A DNA stretch of 64,000 nucleotides from Pseudarthrobacter raffinosi (GCF_023913735.1 NZ_JAMXBH010000009.1:124001-188000); one strand, 5' to 3'. Positions 25,328 to 35,348 are shown, counted from the first letter of the stretch. The notes: generated by a model from the sequence alone, not told the origin. Numbers and translations are program-made.

Positions 25328-27340
25328 TTAGTCGAGGCCGCGGCGTTTCAGCAGGGGCTCCAGCCGGGCGTCCCGGCCGCGAAGCGCGCGGAAGGATTCC
25401 AGCGGGTCCCTGCTGTTGCCGCGGGAGAGCAGCTCCTGGCGGAAGCGTTCACCGTTGGTGCGCGTTATGCCGCCGTTCTCGGTGAACCAGTCCACGGTTT
25501 CGGCATCCAGCGCCTCACTCCAGATGTACGAGTAATAGCCGGCCGCATAGCCAGCCCCGGCGAAGATGTGCTGGAAATAGCCGGTGCGATAACGCGGCGG
25601 GATCAGGGCATGAGCCACGCCCACGGCCGCGAGGGACTTCGCCTCAAACGCCAGGACGTCGTCGGGGATTTCGGTTTCGTCCAGCACATGCCAGGCCAGG
25701 TCCAGCAGCGCGGCACCGAGGTATTCCGTGGTCCCGAAGCCTTCGCCCCAGAGCCGTGAGTCGTTCAGCTTGTCCACCACCTGCTGCGGAAGCGGTTCGC
25801 CGGTGGCGTGGTGCCGGGCATAATGGGCAAGCACCTCCGGCCACAGGATCCACATCTCGTTGACCTGCGACGGGTATTCCACAAAGTCACGGGGGACAGC
25901 AGTCCCGGCGAACCGCGGATACGTCACGTTCGACAACAAGCCGTGGAGTGCGTGTCCGAACTCGTGGAAAGTGGTGCGCAGCTCGTCCAGCGTCAGGAGT
26001 GTGGGCTCGCCTGCCGGCGGCTTGGAGATGTTGAGGTTGTTGATCACCACGGGCCGGGTGCCCAGCAGGCCCGACTGGTCCACCAGCGAGTTCATCCAGG
26101 CGCCGCCCCGCTTGGATTCGCGGGTGTAGTAGTCGCCCAGGAACAATCCCAGTCCGCTGCCGTCCTGGTCCCGGACTTCCCAGACGCGGACATCCGGGTG
26201 GTAGCCTGCGAGGTCCTTGCGTTCGTGGAACGTGATGCCGTAGAGGGATGTGGCGGCGAAGAAGACGCCGTCCCGGAGCACGCGTTCCAGCTCGAAATAG
26301 GGGCGGAGTGCCTGCTCGTCCACGGCGTATTTTTCCCGCCGCACCTTGGCTGAGTAAAACGCCCAGTCCCAGGCCTCCAGCGGATGCCCTGCCGCCTCGG
26401 TCAGGGCCGCAGCCTCGGCGTCGGCATTGCGCACAGCCGCCGGGGCCAGCCTGGTCAGCATGGACTGGACCGCGTCAAAGTCGCGGGCCGTCTGGCGGTC
26501 CACCACGAGTTCGGCATAGTTGGCGAAACCCAGAAGGGCTGCCTTTTCAGCGCGCAGGCGTGCCGTCGACCTGGCCAGTTCCAGGACGTCCAGGCTGCCG
26601 CCATCACTGCCCCGGCCGATGGAAGCTTCAAACAGCCGACGGCGGATGTCCCGGTTTTCGAGGGCAGCCAGGGCAGGCTGGTTGCTGGGCTGGATCAGCG
26701 TCAGCAGGAATTTTCCGTCGTGGCCAACGGCGCGGGCCGCCTCAGCAGCGCTGGCGACATCGTCCGCCGGCAAGCCGGCCAGTTCGGCTGCCGTGTCCAG
26801 CAGCAAGGCAGAAGATTTCATGGCCTCCTTGACCCGCTGGCCAAACTCCGTGCCCAGTTTGGACAGCTCCGCGTTGATTTCCTTCAGCCGTTCCTGGTCC
26901 GGCTTTTCGAGCTGGATCCCGGACTGGCGGAATTCCTTCACGTACTCCTCCACGAGCCGGACGGACTCACCGTCCTGCCCGGAGGTGTCAATCGCCGCGA
27001 ACCTGTCGAACAGTGCCCGGTTGAGGTAGATTTCGTCCTGATGCGCCGAAATGCGGGGTGAGAGTTCGGTTTCCAGGTCACGGATTTCGTCTGTTGCGTC
27101 GGCTGAGGCAAGGGTGAAGAAGGAGTCGGCCGCCCGCTGGAGCAGTTGGCCGGACTTCTCCATGGCCAGGGCCGTGTTCTCGAAGTCCGCCGGCGCCGGG
27201 TTGTCCACGATCGCCAGGATTTCCACCAGATGTTCCGTCAGGCCAGCGTCGATGGCTTCGGCGTAATCGGTTGGTTTGATCCGGGCAAAAGGCGGCAGCC
27301 CATAGGGCAGCGCGCTGGCGCTGAGGAGGGGATTCGTCAT
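25328..27340 (-). CDS. M3 family zinc metallopeptidase (Dcp/oligopeptidase A-like)
   Basis: A 670-aa cytoplasmic metallopeptidase. The zinc motif is FHEFGHALHGLLS (HExxH), preceded by LTLDELRTT; the downstream Glu ligand is in YPSQVNEMWI, and the substrate-binding PPRYRTGYFQHIFAGAGYAAGYYSYIWSE region with its flexible Gly-Tyr loop is intact. Dipeptidyl carboxypeptidase or oligopeptidase A activity is likely. An ATG is chosen although a GTG lies one codon earlier. Confidence 0.94.
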   Translation of the reverse strand: MTNPLLSASALPYGLPPFARIKPTDYAEAIDAGLTEHLVEILAIVDNPAPADFENTALAMEKSGQLLQRAADSFFTLASADATDEIRDLETELSPRISAHQDEIYLNRALFDRFAAIDTSGQDGESVRLVEEYVKEFRQSGIQLEKPDQERLKEINAELSKLGTEFGQRVKEAMKSSALLLDTAAELAGLPADDVASAAEAARAVGHDGKFLLTLIQPSNQPALAALENRDIRRRLFEASIGRGSDGGSLDVLELARSTARLRAEKAALLGFANYAELVVDRQTARDFDAVQSMLTRLAPAAVRNADAEAAALTEAAGHPLEAWDWAFYSAKVRREKYAVDEQALRPYFELERVLRDGVFFAATSLYGITFHERKDLAGYHPDVRVWEVRDQDGSGLGLFLGDYYTRESKRGGAWMNSLVDQSGLLGTRPVVINNLNISKPPAGEPTLLTLDELRTTFHEFGHALHGLLSNVTYPRFAGTAVPRDFVEYPSQVNEMWILWPEVLAHYARHHATGEPLPQQVVDKLNDSRLWGEGFGTTEYLGAALLDLAWHVLDETEIPDDVLAFEAKSLAAVGVAHALIPPRYRTGYFQHIFAGAGYAAGYYSYIWSEALDAETVDWFTENGGITRTNGERFRQELLSRGNSRDPLESFRALRGRDARLEPLLKRRGLD

Positions 27341-27415
27341 CACGCTAACCTTTCACACTGGCGCATGCTTCTCAACGCGCGGCTTTGCCGAATTTGCGCG
27401 GCGGCCAGACCTACA

Positions 27416-28696
27416 ATGACGCTTATGGGGAAAAGGTTGGGCGCTGCTTCGGTGCGCGCTGTTGCTGTTCGTTCCGCTGCTGCGGTGTCCGCCGGCGCCC
27501 TGGCCGCTGCCCTGCTGGCAGGATGCGGCCTGGTCGCCGAACAGACCGCTCCTTCCTCCGGTGCAGCTGCGAGTACCGGCGCCGGGACAAGGCAGCCAAG
27601 CCCGACGGCGACCCCCACCCCGACGCCCACTCCCACCCCCGGCGCGGGGCCGGCCTGCCCCACGCTGCGGTGCACGTCCGTCGTCGTGACCGGCGACATG
27701 CTGGTCCACACCCAACTCTGGCAACAGGCCCGCGACGATGCCGCCGCAGCAGACAAACCAGGGCTGGACTTCACCCCGCTCCTCGAAGGCCAACGAAAGT
27801 ACATCCACGCCAGCGACCTCGCTATCTGCCACCAGGAAACGCCCGTGGCCGGGCCCGATGGCCCGTTCTCCGCGTACCCGTCATTCAACGTCCCGCCGCA
27901 GATCATCACAGCCGTTAAGGCGGTGGGGTACCAGGCCTGCACCACCGCGAGCAACCACACGATCGACCGGAGCACGGACGGAGTACTGCGTACCCTGGAC
28001 GCCCTGGATGCGGAGGGGCTGAAGCACACCGGTTCCTACCGCACCCAGACCGAGTCGCAGGGAATCCTGATCCTGCAGACCAACGCCGCCAAGATTGCCA
28101 TCATCCAGGGAACCTACGGGCTCAACGGCCAATACCCTGAATACGACTGGCAGGTGGACATGCTGGACGCGCCCACCATGATCGCCAAGGCCGTGAAGGC
28201 GCGGGCTCTCGGCGCGGACATCGTGCTCGGTGCCATGCACGCCGGCGACGAGTATGCCAGTGAAGCCAACGCTCAGCAGCAGGAGGTGGCCCACGCCCTG
28301 GTGGACAGCGGCCAGTTCACCATGATCTACGGCCACCACACCCACTCGGTGCTGCCCATCGAAAACTACAAGGGAACCTGGATCGTCTACGGCCTGGGCA
28401 ACGGAGTCGCCGAACTGTCGCCCTGGTACGTAGTGAACAACGAGGGCCTGCTCGTGCGGGCACAGTTCAGCCAGGACGCAGCCGGGAAGTGGACGGCGTC
28501 GGACCTGACCTGGGCCCCCTCGGTGATTGTCCGCGACCCGTACCGCTGGTGCTCGGTGGCAACCGATGCACCGCAAGGCGTCTGTGCAACTCCCGAGGCC
28601 GACGCCGCCACCAGGGTGAGGACCGCCACGGTGGTGGACTCGATGGGCGCGGCTGCTGCCGGCGCGCACGAACTGCTGATCACCAAGGATCCCTGA
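27416..28696 (+). CDS. CapA-like metallophosphatase lipoprotein
   Basis: A 426-aa exported protein with a lipoprotein signal (SAGALAAALLAGCG, lipobox LAGC), a Thr/Pro-rich linker (TPTPTPTPTP), then a CapA/PGA_cap domain: VVVTGDMLVHTQLW, ICHQETPVAG, TTASNHTIDRSTDGVLRTLDAL, GAMHAGDEYASEANAQQQEVAHAL, IYGHHTHSVLPIE, and YGLGNGV. These are metallophosphoesterase-like proteins linked to surface polymers. No capsule genes are nearby, so the role is unknown. It converges with gatD. Confidence 0.88.
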   Translation: MTLMGKRLGAASVRAVAVRSAAAVSAGALAAALLAGCGLVAEQTAPSSGAAASTGAGTRQPSPTATPTPTPTPTPGAGPACPTLRCTSVVVTGDMLVHTQLWQQARDDAAAADKPGLDFTPLLEGQRKYIHASDLAICHQETPVAGPDGPFSAYPSFNVPPQIITAVKAVGYQACTTASNHTIDRSTDGVLRTLDALDAEGLKHTGSYRTQTESQGILILQTNAAKIAIIQGTYGLNGQYPEYDWQVDMLDAPTMIAKAVKARALGADIVLGAMHAGDEYASEANAQQQEVAHALVDSGQFTMIYGHHTHSVLPIENYKGTWIVYGLGNGVAELSPWYVVNNEGLLVRAQFSQDAAGKWTASDLTWAPSVIVRDPYRWCSVATDAPQGVCATPEADAATRVRTATVVDSMGAAAAGAHELLITKDP

Positions 28697-28715
28697 GACG
28701 GTTCGACGGGGAAAT

Positions 28716-28744
28716 CGTCCGCGCAGCGCTACTCAGCGCGGACG
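28716..28744. terminator. Terminator-like hairpin between CapA gene and gatD
   Basis: CGTCCGCGC (28716-28724) pairs perfectly with 28736-28744 across an 11-nt loop. The right arm overlaps the last codons of the convergent gatD gene, so it can end CapA transcription; a role for gatD is less certain. Confidence 0.6.
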
Positions 28745-29500
28745 GCGCGTTGCGTGCTCCCGGGCCAGCACCGCGTAGCGGTCGTCCGGGGCGCCGGCCG
28801 TGAAGGTGCCGTATTTACGCTCGGCGGCGGTCCTTATGAGGAAGTCGGCGATGGCAGGGTTCTTGGGCAGCAGCGAACCGTGCAGGTAGCTGGCCACCAC
28901 ATTCTTGTAGCGCGCGCCCTCGTGGCCGTCGCTGCTGTTGTTGCCGGTACCTTTCGCGGTGGTCCCCAACGGCCGGACGCCCGCACCCAGCGTGGTCTGC
29001 CCGCTGTGGTTCTCGTATCCCAGCACCTCGCCGAACTCTTCGGTGGCCACCCGGACGTTGCCGATCAGGCGCTCGTCCGTGCCGTGTGTCTCCACGTCCA
29101 GGACACCGATGCCCGGTATGACCGAGCCTAAGCGGGTCTTGAAGAAGCGCCCGAACAGCTGGTACAGCCCGCAGATCACCAGCATGGGTGCGCCGTCCTC
29201 GGCCAGCTTCGTGAGGACGCCGGCCTGCGACTGCAGGTCGTCCTTGATGACCAGCTGTCCGCTGTCCTGGCCGCCGCCCCCGACAATCAGGTCAACGTCG
29301 GCCGGAAACTCGTCGCCGACGTTGTACTCCAACAGATCCGGGGTGAAGCCGTGCCAGCTGATCCGCTGCTTGAGCACCAGGGCGTTGCCCCAGTCGCCGT
29401 AGATGTTCATGTCCCGCGGGTAGAGCTGCAGGACCCGGATGGTCCCCTTGGAATTCTGTTCGACGCCGTCCGGCCCGATGCCGGTTGATTCAGCGGTCAT
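28733..29500 (-). CDS. gatD: Lipid II isoglutaminyl synthase, glutaminase subunit GatD
   Basis: A 255-aa class I glutamine amidotransferase-like subunit. With MurT it amidates D-Glu of lipid II to D-isoglutamine. The nucleophile is Cys110 in LVICGLYQLFG and the His is in YLHGSLLPKNP; VGGGGQDSGQ near residue 75 and GYENHSGQT are GatD signatures. The start overlaps the murT stop by four bases (ATGA), so the subunits are coupled. Confidence 0.95.
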   Translation of the reverse strand: MTAESTGIGPDGVEQNSKGTIRVLQLYPRDMNIYGDWGNALVLKQRISWHGFTPDLLEYNVGDEFPADVDLIVGGGGQDSGQLVIKDDLQSQAGVLTKLAEDGAPMLVICGLYQLFGRFFKTRLGSVIPGIGVLDVETHGTDERLIGNVRVATEEFGEVLGYENHSGQTTLGAGVRPLGTTAKGTGNNSSDGHEGARYKNVVASYLHGSLLPKNPAIADFLIRTAAERKYGTFTAGAPDDRYAVLAREHATRRPR

Positions 29501-30789
29501 GAGACCACCTCCACTGTGGTGATTTTGGACAGCTCGCGGCGGATGGCCAGCATGGCTGTGTAGGTGCAGAAGATCCGCTTCGGTTTGCCCTTGGCGTCCC
29601 GGATGAACGCGGCGAGTGCGGGCGCGATCTCCGGCTGGACCCCGCAAATCCGGACGTCGTCATACTGCAGCCGCAGCGCCATGTCGTAGGCGCGGGAACC
29701 TGTCAGCTGGTCCACGCCGCCGTCGCGGAGCGAATCGAATTCCACGTCCCAGAGCCAGGACATGTCCCGGCCGTCGGCGTAGTTGTCGTTGATGGCGATC
29801 ATGGTGGCGTAACCGCCCGCGGGGAAGGACTTCAGTCCCAGCCGGAAACCGCTGGGGTTCTTCACCAGGACGAGGTCCAGGGGCTGGCCGTCCACCGTGA
29901 GGCTTTCGCCGCGGCCGAACGCCGGCTCCACCTGGGACAGCGCGGTGAGCAGGGTGGCGTGGTCGGCTGTGGCGGCACCGCCGCCACAGATGCTGCGGGC
30001 CAGGGTCAGCGCCGCAGCCGCGTTAAAGATGTTGTAGACGCCGCGGAGCTTCATCGCGGTGGTGACCGTGGCGCCGTCGTACTCAAAATCGGCGGTGTCC
30101 GGCCCCACTTTGCGGAGTACGACGTCGGCGGCTGGCTTGTGGGGGAGCGCTGCGGGGGCGGGGCTGCCGGGCGCTGCCCGCATGTCGTCGTCGTTGGGGA
30201 ACGTGCTAAGGAGCGAATCGTCCAGGCCGAAGTACTGGACGTCCTGGCCGGTGAGGGTTTCCGCGATGCGGGCCACCCGCGGATCCTCCCGGTTGAGGAC
30301 CACGGTTCCGGTGGTTTTGTCGGCGATGTGCTGCAGCAGCTGGGCCGTTTTGTCGATCTCGCCGAACCGGTCCAATTGGTCACGCAGGACGTTGAGCAGC
30401 AGGCTGTACCGCGGCGGAACACGGTTCACAAAATGCGTGGCGTGGGCTTCGTCGAGCTCCAGCACGGCGACGTCGGCCCGGAGCCTGCCGCGCCAGTCCA
30501 CTTCGCCCAGCAGGGCCGCCGCCACGCCGCGGGTGAAATTGCTGCCGGTGCGGTTGGTGAAGACCTTCAGGCCCTGGCTTTCCAGGAGTTCCACCACCAT
30601 CTTGGTGGTAGTGGTTTTGCCGTTGGTTCCGCTCACCACGGCGACGCCGTGGGGGATCGTGGAGAGTGTCCGCTGCATAAAGCCGGGATCGATTTTTTCG
30701 ACCACCAGCCCGGGCAGCGCGGACCCTCCGCCCCTGAGCCGGGACACCCGGCGGACCAGCTTGCCGAGCGGAACACTGATGTAAAGCAT
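29497..30789 (-). CDS. murT: Lipid II isoglutaminyl synthase, Mur-ligase-like subunit MurT
   Basis: A 430-aa MurT. The P-loop is SGTNGKTTTTKM (residues 53-64), followed by NRTGSNFTRGVAAALL, LELDEAHA and the C-terminal DUF1727 domain with IAINDNYADGRDMSWLWDVEFDSL carrying the catalytic Asp. It activates the D-Glu carboxylate with ATP and uses ammonia from GatD. The Cys4 zinc ribbon that interrupts the middle domain of staphylococcal MurT is missing; only isolated Cys residues are present. It is divergent from pdxT. Confidence 0.94.
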   Translation of the reverse strand: MLYISVPLGKLVRRVSRLRGGGSALPGLVVEKIDPGFMQRTLSTIPHGVAVVSGTNGKTTTTKMVVELLESQGLKVFTNRTGSNFTRGVAAALLGEVDWRGRLRADVAVLELDEAHATHFVNRVPPRYSLLLNVLRDQLDRFGEIDKTAQLLQHIADKTTGTVVLNREDPRVARIAETLTGQDVQYFGLDDSLLSTFPNDDDMRAAPGSPAPAALPHKPAADVVLRKVGPDTADFEYDGATVTTAMKLRGVYNIFNAAAALTLARSICGGGAATADHATLLTALSQVEPAFGRGESLTVDGQPLDLVLVKNPSGFRLGLKSFPAGGYATMIAINDNYADGRDMSWLWDVEFDSLRDGGVDQLTGSRAYDMALRLQYDDVRICGVQPEIAPALAAFIRDAKGKPKRIFCTYTAMLAIRRELSKITTVEVVS

Positions 30790-30879
30790 GCTCTGTAATA
30801 TATCCCAGCAACGGCATAGAACCCTTCCCGGAAGCGCTTCCGGCGCCGCCCCGGGACCAGCGCACATTATGCTGATTGG

Positions 30880-31590
30880 ATGACAAACCCCCTTTCGGCT
30901 GCTTCTGCACGCGTGGGCTCGGGCCTCCGGATCGGCGTCCTGGCACTTCAGGGCGACTTCCGCGAACACCTCCGGGCCGTGGAAGCTGCGGGTGCCGCCG
31001 GCGTCGGAATCCGCCGCCCCTCCGAACTGGACGGCCTGGACGGCCTCATCATTCCCGGCGGAGAATCCACGGCCATCGACAAGCTGGCCCGCGCCTTTGA
31101 GCTGGCCGGACCGTTGAAGGACCGGATCCGCGACGGACTGCCGGTCTACGGTTCCTGCGCCGGCATGATCCTCCTCGCCGACGAGATCGCCGATCCGGCC
31201 ACAGACCTGGCCGGCAACCCGCAGCAGACCTTCGGCGGCCTGGACATCACAGTGCGGCGCAACGCCTTCGGCCGCCAGCGCGAGTCATTCGAAACGGACC
31301 TGGATTTCAAGGGCCTGGACTTCAGCGCCACGGAATCCGGTGTCGCTCCGGTGCACGCGGTGTTCATCCGCGGACCCTGGGTGGAACGCGTCGGCGACGG
31401 CGTGGAGATACTGGCACAGGTGGAGCCCGCAGACCCTGAGCTCGCGTCCCACGCGGCGACTCTGCCGGGGACAGCTAGAATTGTTGCAGTGCGTTCCGGC
31501 CACCTGCTGGCCACCTCCTTCCACCCGGAAGTGACTGGGGAGAAACGCGTACATGAACTTTTTATCCGCATGATCAGAGGAGACGCGTAA
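30880..31590 (+). CDS. pdxT: Pyridoxal 5'-phosphate synthase glutaminase subunit PdxT
   Basis: A 236-aa class I glutaminase that feeds ammonia to PdxS. It has [26 protein letters not shown] (oxyanion region), the nucleophile Cys93 in [12 protein letters not shown], and the His-Glu pair in [10 protein letters not shown]. The glutaminase is only active when docked on PdxS, which is encoded 5.7 kb upstream. It is followed after three bases by the yebC gene, so it leads the yebC-ruvCAB run. Confidence 0.96.
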   Translation: MTNPLSAASARVGSGLRIGVLALQGDFREHLRAVEAAGAAGVGIRRPSELDGLDGLIIPGGESTAIDKLARAFELAGPLKDRIRDGLPVYGSCAGMILLADEIADPATDLAGNPQQTFGGLDITVRRNAFGRQRESFETDLDFKGLDFSATESGVAPVHAVFIRGPWVERVGDGVEILAQVEPADPELASHAATLPGTARIVAVRSGHLLATSFHPEVTGEKRVHELFIRMIRGDA

Positions 31591-31593
31591 AGC

Positions 31594-32349
31594 ATGTCAG
31601 GACACTCCAAATGGGCGACTACCAAGCACAAGAAGGCCATCCTCGATAGCCGCCGTGCAAAATCGTTCGCCAAACTGATCAAGAACATCGAAGTCGCCGC
31701 GCGTATGGGCGGACCGGACCTCGCCGGCAACCCGGGCCTGGAACTCGCCGTCACCAAGGCCAAGAAGACCTCCGTTCCGGCCGACAATATCGACCGTGCC
31801 ATCAAGCGTGGCGCCGGCCTCACCGGCGAAGTGGTTGACTACACCGAGATCATGTACGAATGCCGCGGCCCGCAGGGTTCGGCGCTGCTGATCGAGTGCC
31901 TCACGGACAACAAGAACCGAGCCGCCTCCGAGGTCCGCCTGGCCATCTCCCGCAACGGCGGCACCATCGCCGATCCCGGTTCGGTGAGCTACCTGTTCAG
32001 CCGCAAGGGCGTTGTCTCGCTGCCGAAGAACGGCCTGAGCGAGGACGACGTCCTGATGGCCGTCCTCGACGCCGGAGCCGAGGAAGTCAAGGACAACGGG
32101 GAAAGCTTCGAGATCCACTCCGAGCCGACCGACCTCCAGGCCATCCGCGATGCCCTCAAGGAAGCCGGAATCGAATACGAGACCGACGAGGCCGAGTTTG
32201 TGCCGTCCATGCAGGTGCCGCTGGACCTCGATGCCGCCAAGAAGTTCATGAAGCTCGTGGACGCCCTGGAAGAGCTCGACGACGTCCAGAACGTGTACAG
32301 CAACGCCGACCTCAGCGACGAAGTCCAGGCCGCCCTGGAAGCCGAGTGA
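31594..32349 (+). CDS. yebC: YebC/PmpR family protein
   Basis: A 251-aa YebC protein: [16 protein letters not shown]-terminus, [38 protein letters not shown], and the [17 protein letters not shown] and [13 protein letters not shown] segments. Described as transcriptional regulators, members are also reported to aid translation of proline-rich stretches. The site immediately upstream of ruvC is the conserved bacterial arrangement. AGGAGA precedes the ATG. Confidence 0.96.
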   Translation: MSGHSKWATTKHKKAILDSRRAKSFAKLIKNIEVAARMGGPDLAGNPGLELAVTKAKKTSVPADNIDRAIKRGAGLTGEVVDYTEIMYECRGPQGSALLIECLTDNKNRAASEVRLAISRNGGTIADPGSVSYLFSRKGVVSLPKNGLSEDDVLMAVLDAGAEEVKDNGESFEIHSEPTDLQAIRDALKEAGIEYETDEAEFVPSMQVPLDLDAAKKFMKLVDALEELDDVQNVYSNADLSDEVQAALEAE

Positions 32350-32384
32350 CCTTCGGCTTTGTGGCCTAAGGCGGATGTCCCAGG

Positions 32385-32963
32385 GTGACCCTGCGCGTAT
32401 TAGGCGTTGACCCGGGCCTCACCCGGTGCGGCATCGGCGTGGTGGACGTCGAGCGGAACAGGCGCGCCACAATGGTGGCAGTCGGAGTGGTGGGTACCTC
32501 TCCCGAGGAGACCCTGGACCAGCGCCTGCTGGTTATTGCCTTGGCCATCGACGAGTGGCTGGACCGCTACGAACCCCAGGTGCTCGCCGTCGAACGCGTT
32601 TTTTCCCAGCTCAACGTCAGCACGGTAATGGGCGTGGCACAGGCCTCCGGTGTGGTGATTGCCGCCGCGGCCCGGCGCGGCATCCCGGTGGCTCTGCATA
32701 CGCCGTCGGAAGTGAAAGCAGCGGTGACCGGCAGCGGTACCTCCAACAAGGAAGCCGTGACCAAACTCGTCACAAAAATCCTCAGGCTGGACGCGCCGCC
32801 GCGGCCGGCGGACGCTGCAGATGCCCTGGCCCTTGCCATCACCCACGCCTGGCGCGCGGGCAGCGGAGCCGCGGTGGCCACCACCGGCCCCGGCAGCCTG
32901 TCGCTGACGCCTGCCCAGCGCGCGTGGGCCGATGCCGAGGTGAAAGCGCGCCGCGCACGCTGA
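32385..32963 (+). CDS. ruvC: Holliday junction resolvase RuvC
   Basis: A 192-aa RNase H-fold endonuclease that cuts Holliday junctions. The acidic catalytic residues appear in [11 protein letters not shown] (Asp), LAVERVF (Glu) and [13 protein letters not shown] (two Asp). The GTG start gives the standard [11 protein letters not shown] beginning. The extended tail after residue 170 is typical of actinobacteria. Confidence 0.97.
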   Translation: MTLRVLGVDPGLTRCGIGVVDVERNRRATMVAVGVVGTSPEETLDQRLLVIALAIDEWLDRYEPQVLAVERVFSQLNVSTVMGVAQASGVVIAAAARRGIPVALHTPSEVKAAVTGSGTSNKEAVTKLVTKILRLDAPPRPADAADALALAITHAWRAGSGAAVATTGPGSLSLTPAQRAWADAEVKARRAR

Positions 32964-32988
32964 ATGTCCGGGGCGCTTGCTAGGGTAT

Positions 32989-33004
32989 TCGTAGATATGT
33001 TCGG
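32989..33004. promoter_or_regulatory. Degenerate LexA-like site between ruvC and ruvA
   Basis: TCGTAGATATGTTCGG matches TCGAAC-N4-GTTCGA at 9 of 12 fixed positions (right half GTTCG good, left half poor). It lies 50 bases before the ruvA start in the only sizeable gap of the ruvCAB run. Confidence 0.3.
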
Positions 33005-33053
33005 ATAGCCGGTCCTACCCCCAAGAGCCCGGCAGTACACCAGGAGCCCGGCT

Positions 33054-33698
33054 TTGATCAGTTTCCTTCGCGGAACCGTAGCGCACGTTGGCCTTTCCGC
33101 TGCCGTGATCGACCTCAACGGGGCGGGCATGAGCGTCAACGCTACACCGCAGACCCTCAGCCGCCTCCGCACCGGCGAGGAAGGCAAGCTCTTCACGTCG
33201 CTGATCGTGCGCGAGGATTCCCTCACCCTGTTCGGTTTTGCCACCGACGACGAACGCGAGGTCTTCGATGTCCTGCTCAGCGTCAGCGGCGTAGGTCCGC
33301 GGCTCGCGCTGGCGGTGCTCGCCGTGCACGAGCCTGAAGAGATCAGGGTTGCCGCGCACACGAGTGACAGCAAGACGTTCACCACGGTGCCCGGCATCGG
33401 CCCCAAAGTGGCCGGCCGGATTGTGCTGGAACTGGCCGGCAAGCTGGTGCCCCACGGAACGGCAGGTGCCGCCGGCGTGTCCACTCCGGCCGAAGCGGCC
33501 TGGAAGCCCCAGGTGGTGGCGGCCATGACCAGCCTCGGGTGGTCGGAAAAGGATGCCGGTGCCAGCATCGAGAAGGCCCTTGCAGACGATCCCGAGGTGG
33601 AATTCCGTGGCAATGTGGCCGAGATCCTGCGGACCACGCTGCGCTGGCTGGGCCAGGACGGCGCGCGGGCCGGTAACCGCGTAGGCAGCCGTGGCTGA
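33054..33698 (+). CDS. ruvA: Holliday junction branch migration protein RuvA
   Basis: 214 aa. N-terminal OB domain ([35 protein letters not shown]), two helix-hairpin-helix motifs ([16 protein letters not shown] and [19 protein letters not shown]), and a C-terminal RuvB-interacting domain ([19 protein letters not shown]). The start is TTG. RuvA tetramers bind the junction and load RuvB. It overlaps ruvB by eight bases. Confidence 0.97.
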   Translation: MISFLRGTVAHVGLSAAVIDLNGAGMSVNATPQTLSRLRTGEEGKLFTSLIVREDSLTLFGFATDDEREVFDVLLSVSGVGPRLALAVLAVHEPEEIRVAAHTSDSKTFTTVPGIGPKVAGRIVLELAGKLVPHGTAGAAGVSTPAEAAWKPQVVAAMTSLGWSEKDAGASIEKALADDPEVEFRGNVAEILRTTLRWLGQDGARAGNRVGSRG

Positions 33699-34779
33699 GC
33701 CTTCTGTGGTGGCGGCTGGGGAGGAACCCGAGGAACGGGCGATTGAAGCCGCCCTCCGGCCGAAGAACCTCGATGACTTCGTCGGCCAGCACCGGGTCCG
33801 CAGGCAACTCTCGCTGGTCCTGCAGGCCTCCCGGATGCGGGGGCGCAGCGCGGACCACGTGCTGTTTTCCGGCCCTCCGGGCCTCGGCAAAACAACCCTG
33901 GCCATGATCGTGGCCGCTGAAATGAACGCGCCACTGCGGATCAGCAGCGGTCCGGCCATCCAGCACGCCGGCGACCTCGCCGCCATCCTTTCCTCCCTTT
34001 CCGAAGGGGAGGTCCTCTTCCTGGACGAGATCCACCGGATGTCCAGGCCGGCAGAGGAAATGCTCTACATGGCCATGGAAGATTTCCGTGTGGACATTGT
34101 GGTGGGCAAGGGCGCCGGGGCCACCGCCATTCCGTTGGAACTGCCGCCCTTCACCCTGGTGGGTGCCACCACGCGCGCCGGTCTGCTGCCCGGCCCGCTT
34201 CGGGACAGGTTCGGGTTCACCGGGCATTTGGAGTTCTACAGCGTTGCCGAGCTCGAACTGGTGCTCAGGCGCTCCGCCGGCCTGCTGGACCTCAAGGTCA
34301 ACTCTGCGGGCTTCAGCGAAATTGCCGGCCGGTCCCGCGGTACGCCACGTATCGCCAACCGCCTGCTCCGCCGGGTCCGGGACTGGGCACTCGTGCATGG
34401 GATTGAGCAGATTGATGCCCGCGCCGCTTCCGCTGCCCTGGACATGTATGAAGTGGATAAGCGAGGCCTGGACCGGCTGGACCGGGCAGTCCTGGAGGCA
34501 CTCATTACGAAGTTCGGCGGGGGACCCGTGGGACTTTCCACCCTGGCCATTGCGGTGGGGGAGGAGACCGAGACCGTGGAAACGGTGGCGGAACCGTTCC
34601 TGGTGCGCGAAGGCCTGCTGGGCCGGACGCCCAGGGGACGCATCGCCATGGCTCCGGCCTGGACCCACTTGGGTTTCGCCGTACCGGCAGGAGTTTTCGG
34701 GCAGGAACCGCTTGATCTGTTCGAACCGGACCCGGAAAGCGCCGAGTCCGCGGCCGAATGGGCACCGAACGGCCAATAG
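33691..34779 (+). CDS. ruvB: Holliday junction DNA helicase RuvB
   Basis: A 362-aa AAA+ motor. Walker A is [12 protein letters not shown], Walker [10 protein letters not shown], sensor 1 [11 protein letters not shown], the arginine finger PLRDRFGF, then the C-terminal winged helix ([35 protein letters not shown]). GTG start; the coding region begins inside ruvA. Confidence 0.98.
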   Translation: MAEPSVVAAGEEPEERAIEAALRPKNLDDFVGQHRVRRQLSLVLQASRMRGRSADHVLFSGPPGLGKTTLAMIVAAEMNAPLRISSGPAIQHAGDLAAILSSLSEGEVLFLDEIHRMSRPAEEMLYMAMEDFRVDIVVGKGAGATAIPLELPPFTLVGATTRAGLLPGPLRDRFGFTGHLEFYSVAELELVLRRSAGLLDLKVNSAGFSEIAGRSRGTPRIANRLLRRVRDWALVHGIEQIDARAASAALDMYEVDKRGLDRLDRAVLEALITKFGGGPVGLSTLAIAVGEETETVETVAEPFLVREGLLGRTPRGRIAMAPAWTHLGFAVPAGVFGQEPLDLFEPDPESAESAAEWAPNGQ

Positions 34780-34952
34780 CACTGTCCTCCCAGCTTTTCC
34801 CTTTAGACTGGTATGACTCCCGGCACGTTCGGGTCTGTGTTCCCGCGACGGCTCCGAGGAGCCGCTGCCTGCCAGGCAGGATTCTCTGCAATGGGGAACG
34901 ACGCGGACGCTGCCAAACACCCGATACGCCAGTACAGAACGGAATCTTCCCT

Positions 34953-35348
34953 GTGGATCCAATGAACATCGTCTTGTTCGCAATGCTCGGAATCTTTATC
35001 TTCATGATGTTCCGCCGCAACAAGAAGACCAAGGAGCAGCAGGCAACGCTGCAGTCCCAGTTCGAGCCCGGTGTTGAGGTCATGACAAGCTTCGGACTCT
35101 TCGGCCGGATTGTCTCCATGGACGACGCCGAGAACAAGGTTGTCCTGGAACTCTCGCCCGGGAACCTGGCCACCGTCCACCGCCAGTCAGTGACCAAGAT
35201 CGTGGAGCCTGTCGAAGCCGAGACTCCGGTCGTCCCGGATGACGCCTCAGCCCTGACCACTGAAGAAGCGGGCACCCCGACGGCATCCGCCGAAACCCCG
35301 GACGAGACCCTGAAGCGACACAACGACGAGGGCAAGAAGGACAGCTAG
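34953..35348 (+). CDS. yajC: Preprotein translocase subunit YajC
   Basis: A 131-aa single-pass membrane protein: MNIVLFAMLGIFIFMMFRRNKKTKEQQ (N-terminal helix and positive stop), then FEPGVEVMTSFGLFGRIVSMDDAENKVVLELSPG and a disordered acidic tail. YajC associates with SecDF and SecYEG. The GTG start with GGAA upstream is preferred; ATG three codons on is an alternative. The 173-bp gap after ruvB shows no other gene and probably carries the secretion-operon promoter. Confidence 0.92.
   Translation: MDPMNIVLFAMLGIFIFMMFRRNKKTKEQQATLQSQFEPGVEVMTSFGLFGRIVSMDDAENKVVLELSPGNLATVHRQSVTKIVEPVEAETPVVPDDASALTTEEAGTPTASAETPDETLKRHNDEGKKDS

Noticed and set aside
28725..28735. AGCGCTACTCA in the terminator loop matching the end of hairpin element A
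   Set aside because: Only 11 bases agree and the CGTT-loop-AACG core of the element family is missing.
35207..35222. A second copy of the GAGCCTGTCGAA dispersed motif
   Set aside because: It lies inside yajC and encodes the conserved frame; agreement with the intergenic motif is partial and likely chance.
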